From Micromonospora cabrerizensis (GTDB taxonomy: Bacteria > Actinomycetota > Actinomycetes > Mycobacteriales > Micromonosporaceae), in the NCBI RefSeq assembly GCF_022230955.1, contig NZ_JAKKFI010000083.1:1-64000 (forward strand): DNA of 64,000 bases, read 5' to 3'. The translations under genes and the position numbers were made by a program. Every line of letters starts with the position of its first letter. Position 1 is the first letter of the stretch. Of the stretch, positions 1 to 7,504 are shown one piece after another. The notes under the pieces were generated by a model, which did no database searches, was not told the DNA's origin, and was given only the letters and a program-made list of their open reading frames with translations.

Positions 1-1443
1 GAGGTCGAAGCCACCGATTCCGTTCGTGGAGGTGAAGACGGTCTCGAAGGTGTCGTCAGGTTTGTGTTCAACGATCCGCACGATGCCGGTGCCCGGCCGG
101 TAGATCAGCAGATGATCGAGTTTCCCCCGGTGCTGGAAATCGAAGGCGACGATCCGGTCCTGCCGCTCTGTGAGGTTGAAACCCCCGATGCCTGAGCCCT
201 GCGAAATGAACGAGGGCCGCCAGTCCGGGTAGGTCAATGTGTCGGACACAGCGTCGTAAAGTTCTTGGTTCTTTGGAACGTATTCCTCGTCGACAATGCC
301 GTACTCGCAGGCCGGTTCCCCGGGGCACCCCGACACATCACTGTACGTGAACAGGAATAGCGGTCCGGTGTACGGCAGTGAGCGCCACAGTTTGATCCCG
401 TCGACCATCCAGCGCTGAAGCAGTGGGGCGGGCTGGTTGAGATCGCCTCGTCGGCCGATGTTGTAGCCCCACTCGGTAGCCCAAATCTTCCGTGTCGTAT
501 CACCATGCCGGACCATGACGTCGTGAAGCCGGGCAAGTTCGCCGCAGAGTCGGCCTTGCGCGTCGGGGTATGGCGGGCCGAATGCGTTCAGCCACGGCTG
601 CGTGCAGTTCGGTTCGTCGGCCGGGTGAAAGTCCGAGTAAGGGTGGTGGGCCACGGCGTCAAACGAGTTGCCGAACCCGTTGGCGTATGCCCAGTCGAGC
701 CAGGCTGACGATGTCCGGTCCGGGTGGCCCGTCATCTCCTGGAGTCCACCGGAGCCGCCGGCCAGCACGACGCAGCCCGGACACCGGGCGTGCACGGTCC
801 GGTAAGCGACATCGACCAACTGCCAATAGCGCAACCGCGTGGCGTCGTAATCGGCGCTGTCGAACCTGCCGTCGCCGTTGCCGTCCCACTTGCCAAAGCC
901 AGTCAGGTTCGGCTCGTTCCATACCTCGAACGCGTCGATCAGCGACGAACCATCCGGCGCGGTGAAGTGCGCCATCGTCCGGTCGATGATGCTCCGCCAG
1001 TCCTCGTCGCGGAGCGGGAACCACAGCTCTGGCTGCTGCTCGTCGTTGCGGTGGCCGTTGGCCCAGGGCGCGGACAGGCCGAACATGAGCATCACCCGCA
1101 TCCCTCGGGCCCGCGCCAGCGCCACCTGCCGCTCGACGCGGTCCCACCGCGGTGGGTCACCCTGAGCCCCCTCGACATACCACCAGTCGAACCAGACCCG
1201 CACGATTGGCGACCGCCCGGGCACGAACTCAGCCAACTTGTCGAGGTGCCGGGCGACCTCCTGGTCGCTGTCCACTTGCGGCATCAGGCTGGACTCGGCG
1301 AATCCGACGTCCTGGTTGGTGAAGGTGGTGGGCGTAGCCGCTGCGGCGGCGGGCACGGGCGTCGCCTGCGGCGCGACGACTAGGCCGCAGGCGATCAGGA
1401 GCGTGCTAAGGACCGTAGTCAGCCGTGAAGAAGGCTTTGCCAT
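1..1443 (-). CDS. Secreted glycoside hydrolase, TIM-barrel clan A, 3' end outside window
   Basis: Partial gene: the frame is open from ATG at 1443 to the left edge (481 codons). AGGGGGAG lies about 9 nt upstream. The first ~35 residues form an export signal (positive start, hydrophobic core, Ala-rich end). The catalytic barrel follows: WNEPN near residue 173 supplies the usual acid/base Glu, and ATEWGYN near residue 325 carries the nucleophile Glu, as in clan A hydrolases such as GH5 and GH39. The C-terminal part carries tandem units beginning GIGGF, like the VCBS/FG-GAP-type repeats of secreted actinobacterial enzymes. Predicted role: extracellular polysaccharide or glycoside cleavage; the substrate cannot be read from the sequence. 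The missing end probably holds more repeats. Confidence 0.85.
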   Translation of the reverse strand, partial: MAKPSSRLTTVLSTLLIACGLVVAPQATPVPAAAAATPTTFTNQDVGFAESSLMPQVDSDQEVARHLDKLAEFVPGRSPIVRVWFDWWYVEGAQGDPPRWDRVERQVALARARGMRVMLMFGLSAPWANGHRNDEQQPELWFPLRDEDWRSIIDRTMAHFTAPDGSSLIDAFEVWNEPNLTGFGKWDGNGDGRFDSADYDATRLRYWQLVDVAYRTVHARCPGCVVLAGGSGGLQEMTGHPDRTSSAWLDWAYANGFGNSFDAVAHHPYSDFHPADEPNCTQPWLNAFGPPYPDAQGRLCGELARLHDVMVRHGDTTRKIWATEWGYNIGRRGDLNQPAPLLQRWMVDGIKLWRSLPYTGPLFLFTYSDVSGCPGEPACEYGIVDEEYVPKNQELYDAVSDTLTYPDWRPSFISQGSGIGGFNLTERQDRIVAFDFQHRGKLDHLLIYRPGTGIVRIVEHKPDDTFETVFTSTNGIGGFDL

Positions 1444-1589
1444 TAGTGAGTAGCTCCCCCTGCTCTGAAGAATGTGCATCGACAGGGTAAGCCCGAAGCT
1501 GCCCGGAAATTTGTCCCGAGCCGGTGGGGAGGGCATATCACGATGCCGGTACCGGGCTGGAGTCCTCGCTAATACTCCCGACCCGCAAC

Positions 1590-2300
1590 TGCCTACCCAA
1601 CGGCGTGGTCTGCGGTTTGCGTTCTACGGTCGGATGTCGCCCGTCGAGCACCAGGACCGGGTGACCTCCCGGCACTGGCAACGGGACTGCGCCACTGAAC
1701 TCGTCGCCGCTCACGGGGTGATCGTGGCCGAATACTTGGATGTCGGCTGCTCTCGACGCCGCAATTGGCGGCATCGCCCGCAGGCCGCCGCGCTGCTGGC
1801 TGCGCTCGACGATCCAGATCGCGGGTTCGACGCGATCGTGGTCGGCGAGTACGAGCGGGCGTTCTCCGCCAATCAGCTGCAGCACCTGACGCCCGTACTC
1901 GAACAGCACGCCGTGCGGTTATGGCTGCCCGAGATGGATGGCCCCGTCGATCATCATGACCCGACTCATCAAGCGTTAATCATGATGCTGGGCGCCCAGT
2001 CGAACGTGAGGTGCAGCGCACCCGGTTCCGGGTCGTCACGGCGATGCGGGCCCAAGCGCGGGAGCAGGGACAATATCTCGGGGGCCGGCCGCCCTACGGC
2101 TACCGACTCGTGGACGCCGGCCCTCATCCGAACGCTGCGCACGCGCGATGGGGTCGCCGGCTTCAACGCCTCGAACCGGACCCGGCCACGGCCGTACCGT
2201 GCGGTGGATGTTCGCTCAACGCCTGGATGGCCAGAGTCTCGCCAGCATGGCGCGCGCCCTCAACGACGCCGGGACGACGGTGCGGGCCACCTCTGGGCGG
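1590..2300 (+). pseudogene. Serine recombinase remnant with two frameshifts
   Basis: The remnant begins with a resolvase-like core (FAFYGRMS, then VVGEYERAFSANQ) in one frame. It continues in a second frame from about 2003 (RFRVVTAMRAQAREQGQYLG, GGRPPYGYRLVDAGPHP) and in a third from about 2190 (VRWMFAQRLDGQSLASMARA). These are the catalytic and recombinase-domain segments of large serine recombinases, normally one continuous frame. The first shift looks like loss of one A in the codons for SKRE near 2002. Similarity fades after about 2300, so the long C-terminal part is gone. The protein cannot be functional; it marks an old integration or IS607/phage-type element. Confidence 0.75.
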
Positions 2301-2378
2301 CCCGCACCGTTGGGGATGGTTTCAAGGCTCGCTGAGCCCATCGGGGTGCTGCCTCTTGGCCACAGCTATCGTCCCGGC

Positions 2379-2936
2379 GTGACTGACTTCTGGTCCTTGA
2401 TCGAGGATTCTGCGGGGCACGCGGACCGGGCAGGGTGGATCGAGTCTCAGCTTGCGGCCCGGACGCCGGCGGAGATTGTGGAGTTCGACGTCGCCTTCAC
2501 CGCGGCGCGTCGCCGGGCCGAGACGTGGACGATGTGGGCCGCCGCATATCGGATCACGTCCGGACTGTGCTCCGGCGACGGCTTCTGGTATTTCCTACCG
2601 TGGCTTGTCGGTCTCGGCCGAGACAGCTTCGACCGCCTCAGCGCCGACCCCGACGCGCTCGCCGAGGTCCCGCAGGTGCGCCGGCTGGCCACTTTGAGGG
2701 CGGACCAGTGGACCGACGATGACTGGCCGGAGTGGGAGGCGCTCAACTATGTCAGCCGTCAGGCGTATGACACAGCGACCGGTGAGAGCGAGGGCATCAT
2801 CGACGCGTTGCGGGCAGTCCACCACGACTATCCGGAAGACCCGGCGCCCACCGGGAACCGGTGGGCCTTCGACGACGAGACCGAGATGAGCCGGCGCCTC
2901 CCGCGGCTCAGTGCGCTATTCCCATCCACCCGCTGA
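2379..2936 (+). CDS. DUF4240 domain protein
   Basis: A 185-aa protein. I place the start at GTG 2379 because the product then opens with VTDFWSLIEDS, the characteristic FW-x-(L/I)-I-(E/D) start of DUF4240 proteins; the frame upstream is leftover recombinase. The body is helical and Trp-rich and matches the family length (about 170-190 aa). The biochemical role of DUF4240 is unknown; actinomycete genomes carry many copies. No signal peptide or membrane segment is visible. The gene stands alone after the broken recombinase. Confidence 0.75.
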   Translation: MTDFWSLIEDSAGHADRAGWIESQLAARTPAEIVEFDVAFTAARRRAETWTMWAAAYRITSGLCSGDGFWYFLPWLVGLGRDSFDRLSADPDALAEVPQVRRLATLRADQWTDDDWPEWEALNYVSRQAYDTATGESEGIIDALRAVHHDYPEDPAPTGNRWAFDDETEMSRRLPRLSALFPSTR

Positions 2937-3113
2937 GCCTCGGACACGCGGCAGACGGGCCACTCTTGAACACCTGAAGGCAGACGGTCGACTACCTCGG
3001 GTCTTACACCCGCTCATCGTCATGAGCGGACGTCGCCCGGCTGATGACTGGGAGCGCCATGACTAACATCTTCGGATCCACCGAAAGGGTCTCCCAGCAG
3101 GCATCATCATCGT

Positions 3114-3344
3114 GTGAGCGCCCGCCGAACGATCGTCATGGTGGATGACCTGCGTTCGCTTGTGAACGGCCGTATCGGCGAGGTGGTCCGCACCAGCGAC
3201 GCCGGAGTTGAACTCCTCGATCGGTACCGGGACCGGCGCTTGGATGAACTGTGGCTGGACCATGACCTCGGCGGGGATGACACGATCTGGCCGGTCATGG
3301 AGGTCCTGGAGCGGGCGGGAAGAGCGACCCGGAACAGCTCCTGA
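3114..3344 (+). CDS. Truncated cyclic-phosphate-type receiver domain protein
   Basis: A 76-aa product from GTG 3114. Residues 5-60 match the start of the cyclic-phosphate-processing receiver-like domain: a VDDLR motif near residue 10, then ELWLDHDLGGDDT with the conserved acidic DHDLG. Family members are about 100-130 aa; this frame stops soon after the second helix (VMEVLERAG). The stop lies where an opposing broken gene begins (3300-3694), so a deletion probably joined two truncated genes. It may still be expressed but lacks the second half of its fold, and could equally be called a pseudogene. Confidence 0.5.
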   Translation: MSARRTIVMVDDLRSLVNGRIGEVVRTSDAGVELLDRYRDRRLDELWLDHDLGGDDTIWPVMEVLERAGRATRNSS

Positions 3345-3694
3345 TCGCGGTAATCGTTGGCGACACAACTCGGTCGGAGGTGTAGGTGAGCAGCCGCTCG
3401 CGGTCCACGTCCGTCAGAACCCGTCGTCCGGCCACACGCTCGGGCGTCTCGTGGGCACCTCCAGCGACCAGTCCCAGTGCACCAGATCGCCACCCCGCGC
3501 GATGGTGACGTCTGTGGATTCGCGGCGTACACACCGCACACACAACGAGCGATCGCAACGGTGCGCAGCTCAGAGTCGGCCACGAGACGATTGGTGGGAA
3601 CGAGGACGTCGTACGGGTCCATCCCGAGACCTGCTCCGGCAGAGGTCATCTCCGTACCGTTGACGTAGAACTGCACTTGAGAGGCGTGGTTCAT
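3300..3694 (-). pseudogene. Frameshifted conserved actinobacterial hypothetical gene
   Basis: From ATG 3694 the frame reads MNHASQVQFYVNG, MDPYDVLVPTNRL and ARCVCGVY, then shifts near 3527. The expected continuation STDVTIARGGDLVHWDWSLE lies in the next frame. A later piece (LTDVDRERLLTYTSD) is in a third frame and the tail (NDYRDQELFRVAL) returns to the first. Together the pieces follow one conserved protein of unknown function (Cys-Gly-x-Tyr then S-T-D-V, H-W-D-W), so at least two indels have broken it. Its end abuts the truncated receiver gene on the other strand. Confidence 0.6.
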
Positions 3695-3781
3695 CGCTCG
3701 TCACTTCAGCCTCGTCGCTGATCTGCCGAACTTCCGCAGCTGCCCAGCTCGTGGGCGCAGACGGCCGGGCTCGATCTCGGG

Positions 3782-4009
3782 TCACTCCTGCGGTGCGATC
3801 AGCCGGTCGTCGGTGGCGTCGCGGACCGTGATCGCCTCCACCGGGCACGAGTCGGCGGCGTCGAGGACGACCTCGGCCGGGGCGACGACGTCGGCCAGCG
3901 GCGCGGAAAGGCCATCCACCAGGCGGAAGTGCTCGGGAGCGGTACCGGTGCAGATGCTCGTGCCGATGCAGCGGCGCAAGTCCACCCCGATCCGCCAGAC
4001 GGTACTCAC
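3782..4009 (-). CDS. [3Fe-4S] ferredoxin, P450 redox partner
   Basis: A 75-aa ferredoxin. GTG 4009 is chosen because it overlaps the P450 stop as GTGA, implying translational coupling. Cluster ligands are visible in RRCIGTSICTGTAPEHF and in SCPVEAI near the C-terminus: a Cys-x5-Cys...Cys-Pro pattern with three ligands, typical of the single-cluster 3Fe-4S ferredoxins that feed electrons to actinobacterial P450s. It is a soluble electron carrier between a ferredoxin reductase (not in the window) and the adjacent P450. Confidence 0.92.
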   Translation of the reverse strand: MSTVWRIGVDLRRCIGTSICTGTAPEHFRLVDGLSAPLADVVAPAEVVLDAADSCPVEAITVRDATDDRLIAPQE

Positions 4010-5235
4010 CAGGCCACCGGCATTCCGAGCAGGCCCCGCACCAACATTCCGCGCTTCCACTCCAGCTCGGCCTCCGGTACGGCGAGCCGCAGTCCGGGCA
4101 GGCGAGTCACGAGGGTGGCGACGGCGACCTGCAACTCCATGCGGGCCAGCTGCGCGCCGACGCAGTGGTGTACGCCGTGCCCGAAGCCCAGGTGCGGGTT
4201 CTGCTCGCGGTCGAAATCCAGCCGGTCCGGGTCGGCAAAGACGGTACCGTCCCGATTCGCCGACGAGAGTGAGCCGAGAACCGGCTCACCGGCCCGGACC
4301 AGTATCCCGCCGACCTCGACGTCCTCCTTGGCGTACCGGGCGAAGGAGGAACCGACGCCGAGCGGCACGTACCGCAACAGTTCCTCGACCGCGGCCGGCA
4401 CCAGCGACGGGTCGGCCCGCAGCCGAGCGAGCTGGTCCGGATTGTGCAGCAGGACGTAGACGAAGTTGGGGATCTGGGTGACCGTGGTCTCGTGGCCGGC
4501 CGCGAGCAGCCCTCCGGCCAGCTCCACCAACTCGGTCTCGGTGAGCCGATCCTGATTCTCGTCGCGGGCCCGGACTAAGGCGCCGAGCAGATCGTCGATT
4601 CCCTCCTCGCGTCGGCGCTCGGCGACCAGAGCACCGATGTAGCCCCAGAGATTGTTCAGGTACTCCTGGATCGTTTCCATGGGCAGGGAGGTGGTCGAGA
4701 CGATCGCCTCGGACCAGATGTGGAAGCGGTCGCGGTCGGCGTACGGGACCCCGAGCAGCTCGCAGATCACCTGGATTGGCAGTGGCGTGGCGACGTGCTC
4801 CACCAGGTCGGCCGGAGGGCCGAGCCGGACCATGTCGTCGACCAATGCTTCGGCGATCTCCTGGGTTCGGGGTCGCAGCGCCTCTACCCGACGTGCCGTG
4901 AACGCCTTCGCCACCAACCGGCGAAGCCGAGTGTGATCGGGCGGGTCCATGGTCAGCATGCCACTGTACTGCTGGCGCGGGGTGAGCCTGGGCTCGTCGC
5001 GGTGGACGGCCGGGGCGCGGCCGAACCGCACGTCGCCGAGGACCGTACGGACGTCCTCGTACCGGGTGGCGAGCCACGCCTCCTCACCGTAGGGGAGCTT
5101 CACCCGGGTCATCGGCTCGTTCTCGCGCAGCTCGCCATAGGTCGGATCGACGGCGAGGCGGTCGGGCAAACTGAACGGGTACGGCCGCGCGGGCGGAACG
5201 GTTCGACTCCCGGTGGTCTGCGCGCTCTCCGTCAT
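4006..5235 (-). CDS. Cytochrome P450
   Basis: A 409-aa soluble class I P450. Start ATG 5235 (MTESAQTTGS) has AAGGGA about 8 nt upstream and gives the usual bacterial length of ~400 aa; a longer frame upstream lacks support. Landmarks in order: the C-helix segment MDPPDHTRLRRLV, the I-helix oxygen-activation motif AGHETT, the K-helix ExxR in EELLR, and the heme-binding loop FGHGVHHCVGAQLAR with the thiolate Cys near residue 356. Overall resemblance is to the CYP105/CYP107-like actinobacterial group; the substrate is unknown. The ferredoxin follows with a GTGA overlap. No biosynthetic genes adjoin, so a tailoring or detoxifying role is open. Confidence 0.95.
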   Translation of the reverse strand: MTESAQTTGSRTVPPARPYPFSLPDRLAVDPTYGELRENEPMTRVKLPYGEEAWLATRYEDVRTVLGDVRFGRAPAVHRDEPRLTPRQQYSGMLTMDPPDHTRLRRLVAKAFTARRVEALRPRTQEIAEALVDDMVRLGPPADLVEHVATPLPIQVICELLGVPYADRDRFHIWSEAIVSTTSLPMETIQEYLNNLWGYIGALVAERRREEGIDDLLGALVRARDENQDRLTETELVELAGGLLAAGHETTVTQIPNFVYVLLHNPDQLARLRADPSLVPAAVEELLRYVPLGVGSSFARYAKEDVEVGGILVRAGEPVLGSLSSANRDGTVFADPDRLDFDREQNPHLGFGHGVHHCVGAQLARMELQVAVATLVTRLPGLRLAVPEAELEWKRGMLVRGLLGMPVAW

Positions 5236-5340
5236 CCGGATTCCCTTCGTTGAGACGGCGTGATCCTCAGGCCGGCACCATGTCGTAGAGGCGCCGGACT
5301 GCCAGCGTCCAGGCTTACGATCAGCACACATCAACGCTCA

Positions 5341-5618
5341 GTAATGCATCGGTATCGGATCGTAGCGACAGATGTCGATGATCGCCATGGAGGCTGATCC
5401 GCGTCCGCACACGGCAGCGTTCTCGTGGCGAACCGCCTGTGGGGCCTCTTCCTCGACAACCAACCACTCCCCCGCGTCGGTCGTCGCGAGTTGGACCAGT
5501 CGCAACCATTGTCGACAAAGCGCCACGGCCGCAGCGACGTAGCGCAGGTCGCAGCGGCTGACGAACTCGTCATCCCCGTCGTCGCTGGCGTGCTGCAGCC
5601 CACGGCGGGCAGCAATGA
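5341..5618 (-). pseudogene. C-terminal fragment of an unknown protein
   Basis: An open frame with protein-like composition (SRCDLRYVAAAVALCRQWL, then RHENAAVCGRGSASMAIID) runs from just after an in-frame TGA near 5619 to the stop at 5341. No credible start lies in front of it. It looks like the tail of a lost gene next to the intergenic repeat. I recognise no family. A chance frame in GC-rich DNA cannot be excluded. Confidence 0.3.
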
Positions 5619-5659
5619 CTCAGCACGGCCTACTTCACGATCAAACGCCGGCAATGGCT

Positions 5660-5855
5660 GCGCCCAGAGTCGTCGACCGCTGCACAGAACCCCAGAGCGC
5701 TCTGCGGTGAGACAGGATGCCGCAGCCATGCTGACCTGGGGAAACGTGGAGCCGCAGGCAGGGGTGGTTGCAGTTGAGCGCCGTTCGTTGCCCTTGGGCG
5801 CAGTTCAAGGGCGTTCTGGGCGCCCTGCCCGCCCGTAGCCTGCTCGGGCACAATC
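5660..5855. repeat. Dispersed intergenic repeat, copy A
   Basis: About 190 bp that align with 12440-12625 in the same orientation at roughly three quarters identity by eye. Shared blocks include gagccgcaggcaggggtgg, tgcagttgag and gttcaagg. Each copy holds an imperfect dyad (ttgagc... / ...ggttcaa type). It ends just before GTG 5861 of the next gene. It does not code for a recognisable protein. Confidence 0.6.
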
Positions 5856-5860
5856 CCCCG

Positions 5861-6379
5861 GTGGAGTTCGACTTTGGTATCGCTGGTTACCAGCCGGATT
5901 GGCTCAACGGAGTCGACGAGATCGCCGACCGTCACGGTCACCGACTGCAGAGCCTTGCCTGTCGCCGGCTGACCTCTACTTGGCTGGTGTGGGATGACGG
6001 CCACGACGAGTGGTTCGCTGACTGCCCGGTAGTGCTCGACTTCGCAGGAGAACGCCTGGAAGTCAACCACCAGAAGTTCGACGATCTGTCGATCACGTGG
6101 AATTCGATCGACGTGACCCGGAGGCCGCAGTGGCCGACATCGGACGGCTTCCAACTGCGGTGGCGCGATGATGTCCCCGCCGTGTTGGCGGCCCGGTGCG
6201 GGCAGCGGCTTGAGGCGGTAGAGCTTCTCGAGTGGGCCGGCGACGACCTGGCGGCCGGTACCGTGACCGTGGGCCTGAAATTCGCGGACGGCTGGCTGAC
6301 CGTTTACAACGCTTTGGACGAGAACGGGCTCGGGTTCGGCGACCTCCCGCCGGAGTACGGCCGACATCGCCTGGGTTGA
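5861..6379 (+). CDS. Hypothetical protein
   Basis: A 172-aa product from GTG 5861 (VEFDFGIAGYQPDWLNGVDE). Earlier in-frame codons fall inside the dispersed repeat, so I reject them. The protein is acidic and Trp-rich, with regular beta-strand-like segments (TWLVWDDGHDEWFADC, FADGWLTVYNALDENGL). No signal peptide, membrane helix or catalytic motif is visible. It resembles the small stand-alone proteins common in actinomycetes; I do not recognise a family. It is convergent with the next gene. Confidence 0.6.
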   Translation: MEFDFGIAGYQPDWLNGVDEIADRHGHRLQSLACRRLTSTWLVWDDGHDEWFADCPVVLDFAGERLEVNHQKFDDLSITWNSIDVTRRPQWPTSDGFQLRWRDDVPAVLAARCGQRLEAVELLEWAGDDLAAGTVTVGLKFADGWLTVYNALDENGLGFGDLPPEYGRHRLG

Positions 6380-6411
6380 GCACACACCACGGCAAGGTGA
6401 CCGCCTCGTGG

Positions 6412-6780
6412 CTAAGCCATCCAAATCACGCGGCCCAACTTCCGCTGCACCACGCGCAGGAGCTTGATCGTCTCCTCATCAGAAATGCCAGTGGTGATTG
6501 ACCAGTCGCAGCCAGAACCCATCACGTCGCTTGCGAAGACGATCTCAAGGGCCAGCAACGCCTTTCGCCACTGCGACCTCGTCAGCGACCCCCCGGAATC
6601 CAGCGCCTCTCGCAGTCTGCGCCCCTCGCCCCGCCACAAGTCCTCCTTGCTGTCGAACCCCATGGCCCGGGCGAAATCCTCCGTTGGGTCCGCGGGTCCG
6701 CCCCACTCACCCAGCCCACGGCTCAACAGGAACCGCTCGTCTGCAGTGAGATCGACCGCTACAACGTCAGAAGCGCCCAT
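6412..6780 (-). CDS. Conserved hypothetical protein
   Basis: A 122-aa product from ATG 6780 (MGASDVVAVDLTADERFLL); another ATG six codons upstream is possible. Its pattern is LTADERFLLSRGLGEWGGPA, then a helical region with WRKALLALEIVFASDVMGSG and WSITTGISDEETI. This is the character of small cytosolic conserved proteins scattered through Micromonosporaceae and Streptomyces; no biochemical role is known to me. No membrane segment is visible. It is convergent with the gene ending at 6379. Confidence 0.6.
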   Translation of the reverse strand: MGASDVVAVDLTADERFLLSRGLGEWGGPADPTEDFARAMGFDSKEDLWRGEGRRLREALDSGGSLTRSQWRKALLALEIVFASDVMGSGCDWSITTGISDEETIKLLRVVQRKLGRVIWMA

Positions 6781-7116
6781 GGCGCAATTCTGACCCACAG
6801 CCGCACGAGAAGTTCACCCCGCCTTGCGGCAGGTGCGGACGCTGTTGATGCAGTCAGTGGTCATCGGCGTAGTAGGAATGCACGACGGGTTGTCCGGTGT
6901 AGTTGGCACCAGCGCGATCGCCGGCGCCGAGGTAGCCAGACGGGAGGCGGACGTCGCGGCGGCCGGTGCAGCCGATCCGGTCGGCGACGGGAGTCGTAGG
7001 AGAACTCGGCGGCGCGTAGTCGGGCGGCGAGGCGCTGCCCAGCGGGTCGCCCGTCAGGAAGCCGAACGCTGGACAGGTCCGGGTTCGGGGTGAGTCAACT
7101 GTGCACAGTAGAGTCT
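6781..7116. other. Intergenic stretch, no convincing gene
   Basis: A minus-strand frame ending at 6854 is open for some 80 codons (Pro/Ser-rich, ending VVHSYYADDH) but has no supported start and no known family. It may be a decayed gene tail, given the pseudogene immediately to the right. Confidence 0.4.
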
Positions 7117-7419
7117 GACGGCCGCCGCGGCAGGTGGAGCCGCTCACCGTCGAGGGACTGCAGGACAGCATCCGGCGGGTGAGCGGCACCGACGTCACGA
7201 TCACCACGATGTCGTTCCGGACCCGCTGGATCGACACCGCCGCGGCCGCGTGGACCGGACGGGTCAACACCGTCGCTGCCCGCACGGACCCGGTGGACGT
7301 CGACGCGTTGCTCATCCGGGCCCGACGGCTGTGTCGCCTGGGCCTTGCCTACCGGGCAGGACCTCGACGCCAGCACGGTGGTGCGTGCGCTGGGCACCTG
7401 GTTCAGCCAACCGGCCTGA
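7117..7419 (+). pseudogene. Remnant of FAD-dependent (rifampicin monooxygenase-like) hydroxylase
   Basis: The left part (VEGLQDSIRRVSGTDVTI, then MSFRTRW) matches the substrate-binding region of class A flavoprotein monooxygenases. The FAD motif GDAAH that should follow is missing. Two bases out of frame, the tail (DALLIRPDGCVAWALP, then ALGTWF and stop 7417-7419) matches the C-terminal domain of the rifampicin monooxygenase group. So there is a large internal deletion plus a frameshift near 7318. The N-terminal FAD domain is absent. It is non-functional, lying 85 bp before the MMPL gene. Confidence 0.6.
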
Positions 7420-7504
7420 GCGCCGTTTTAACAGTCGTCTCAGATTCGCTCGGTATGAAGTCGGCATCAGATAAGCGATGTGACCCGTCTGTAGGAGGCT
7501 AGTG

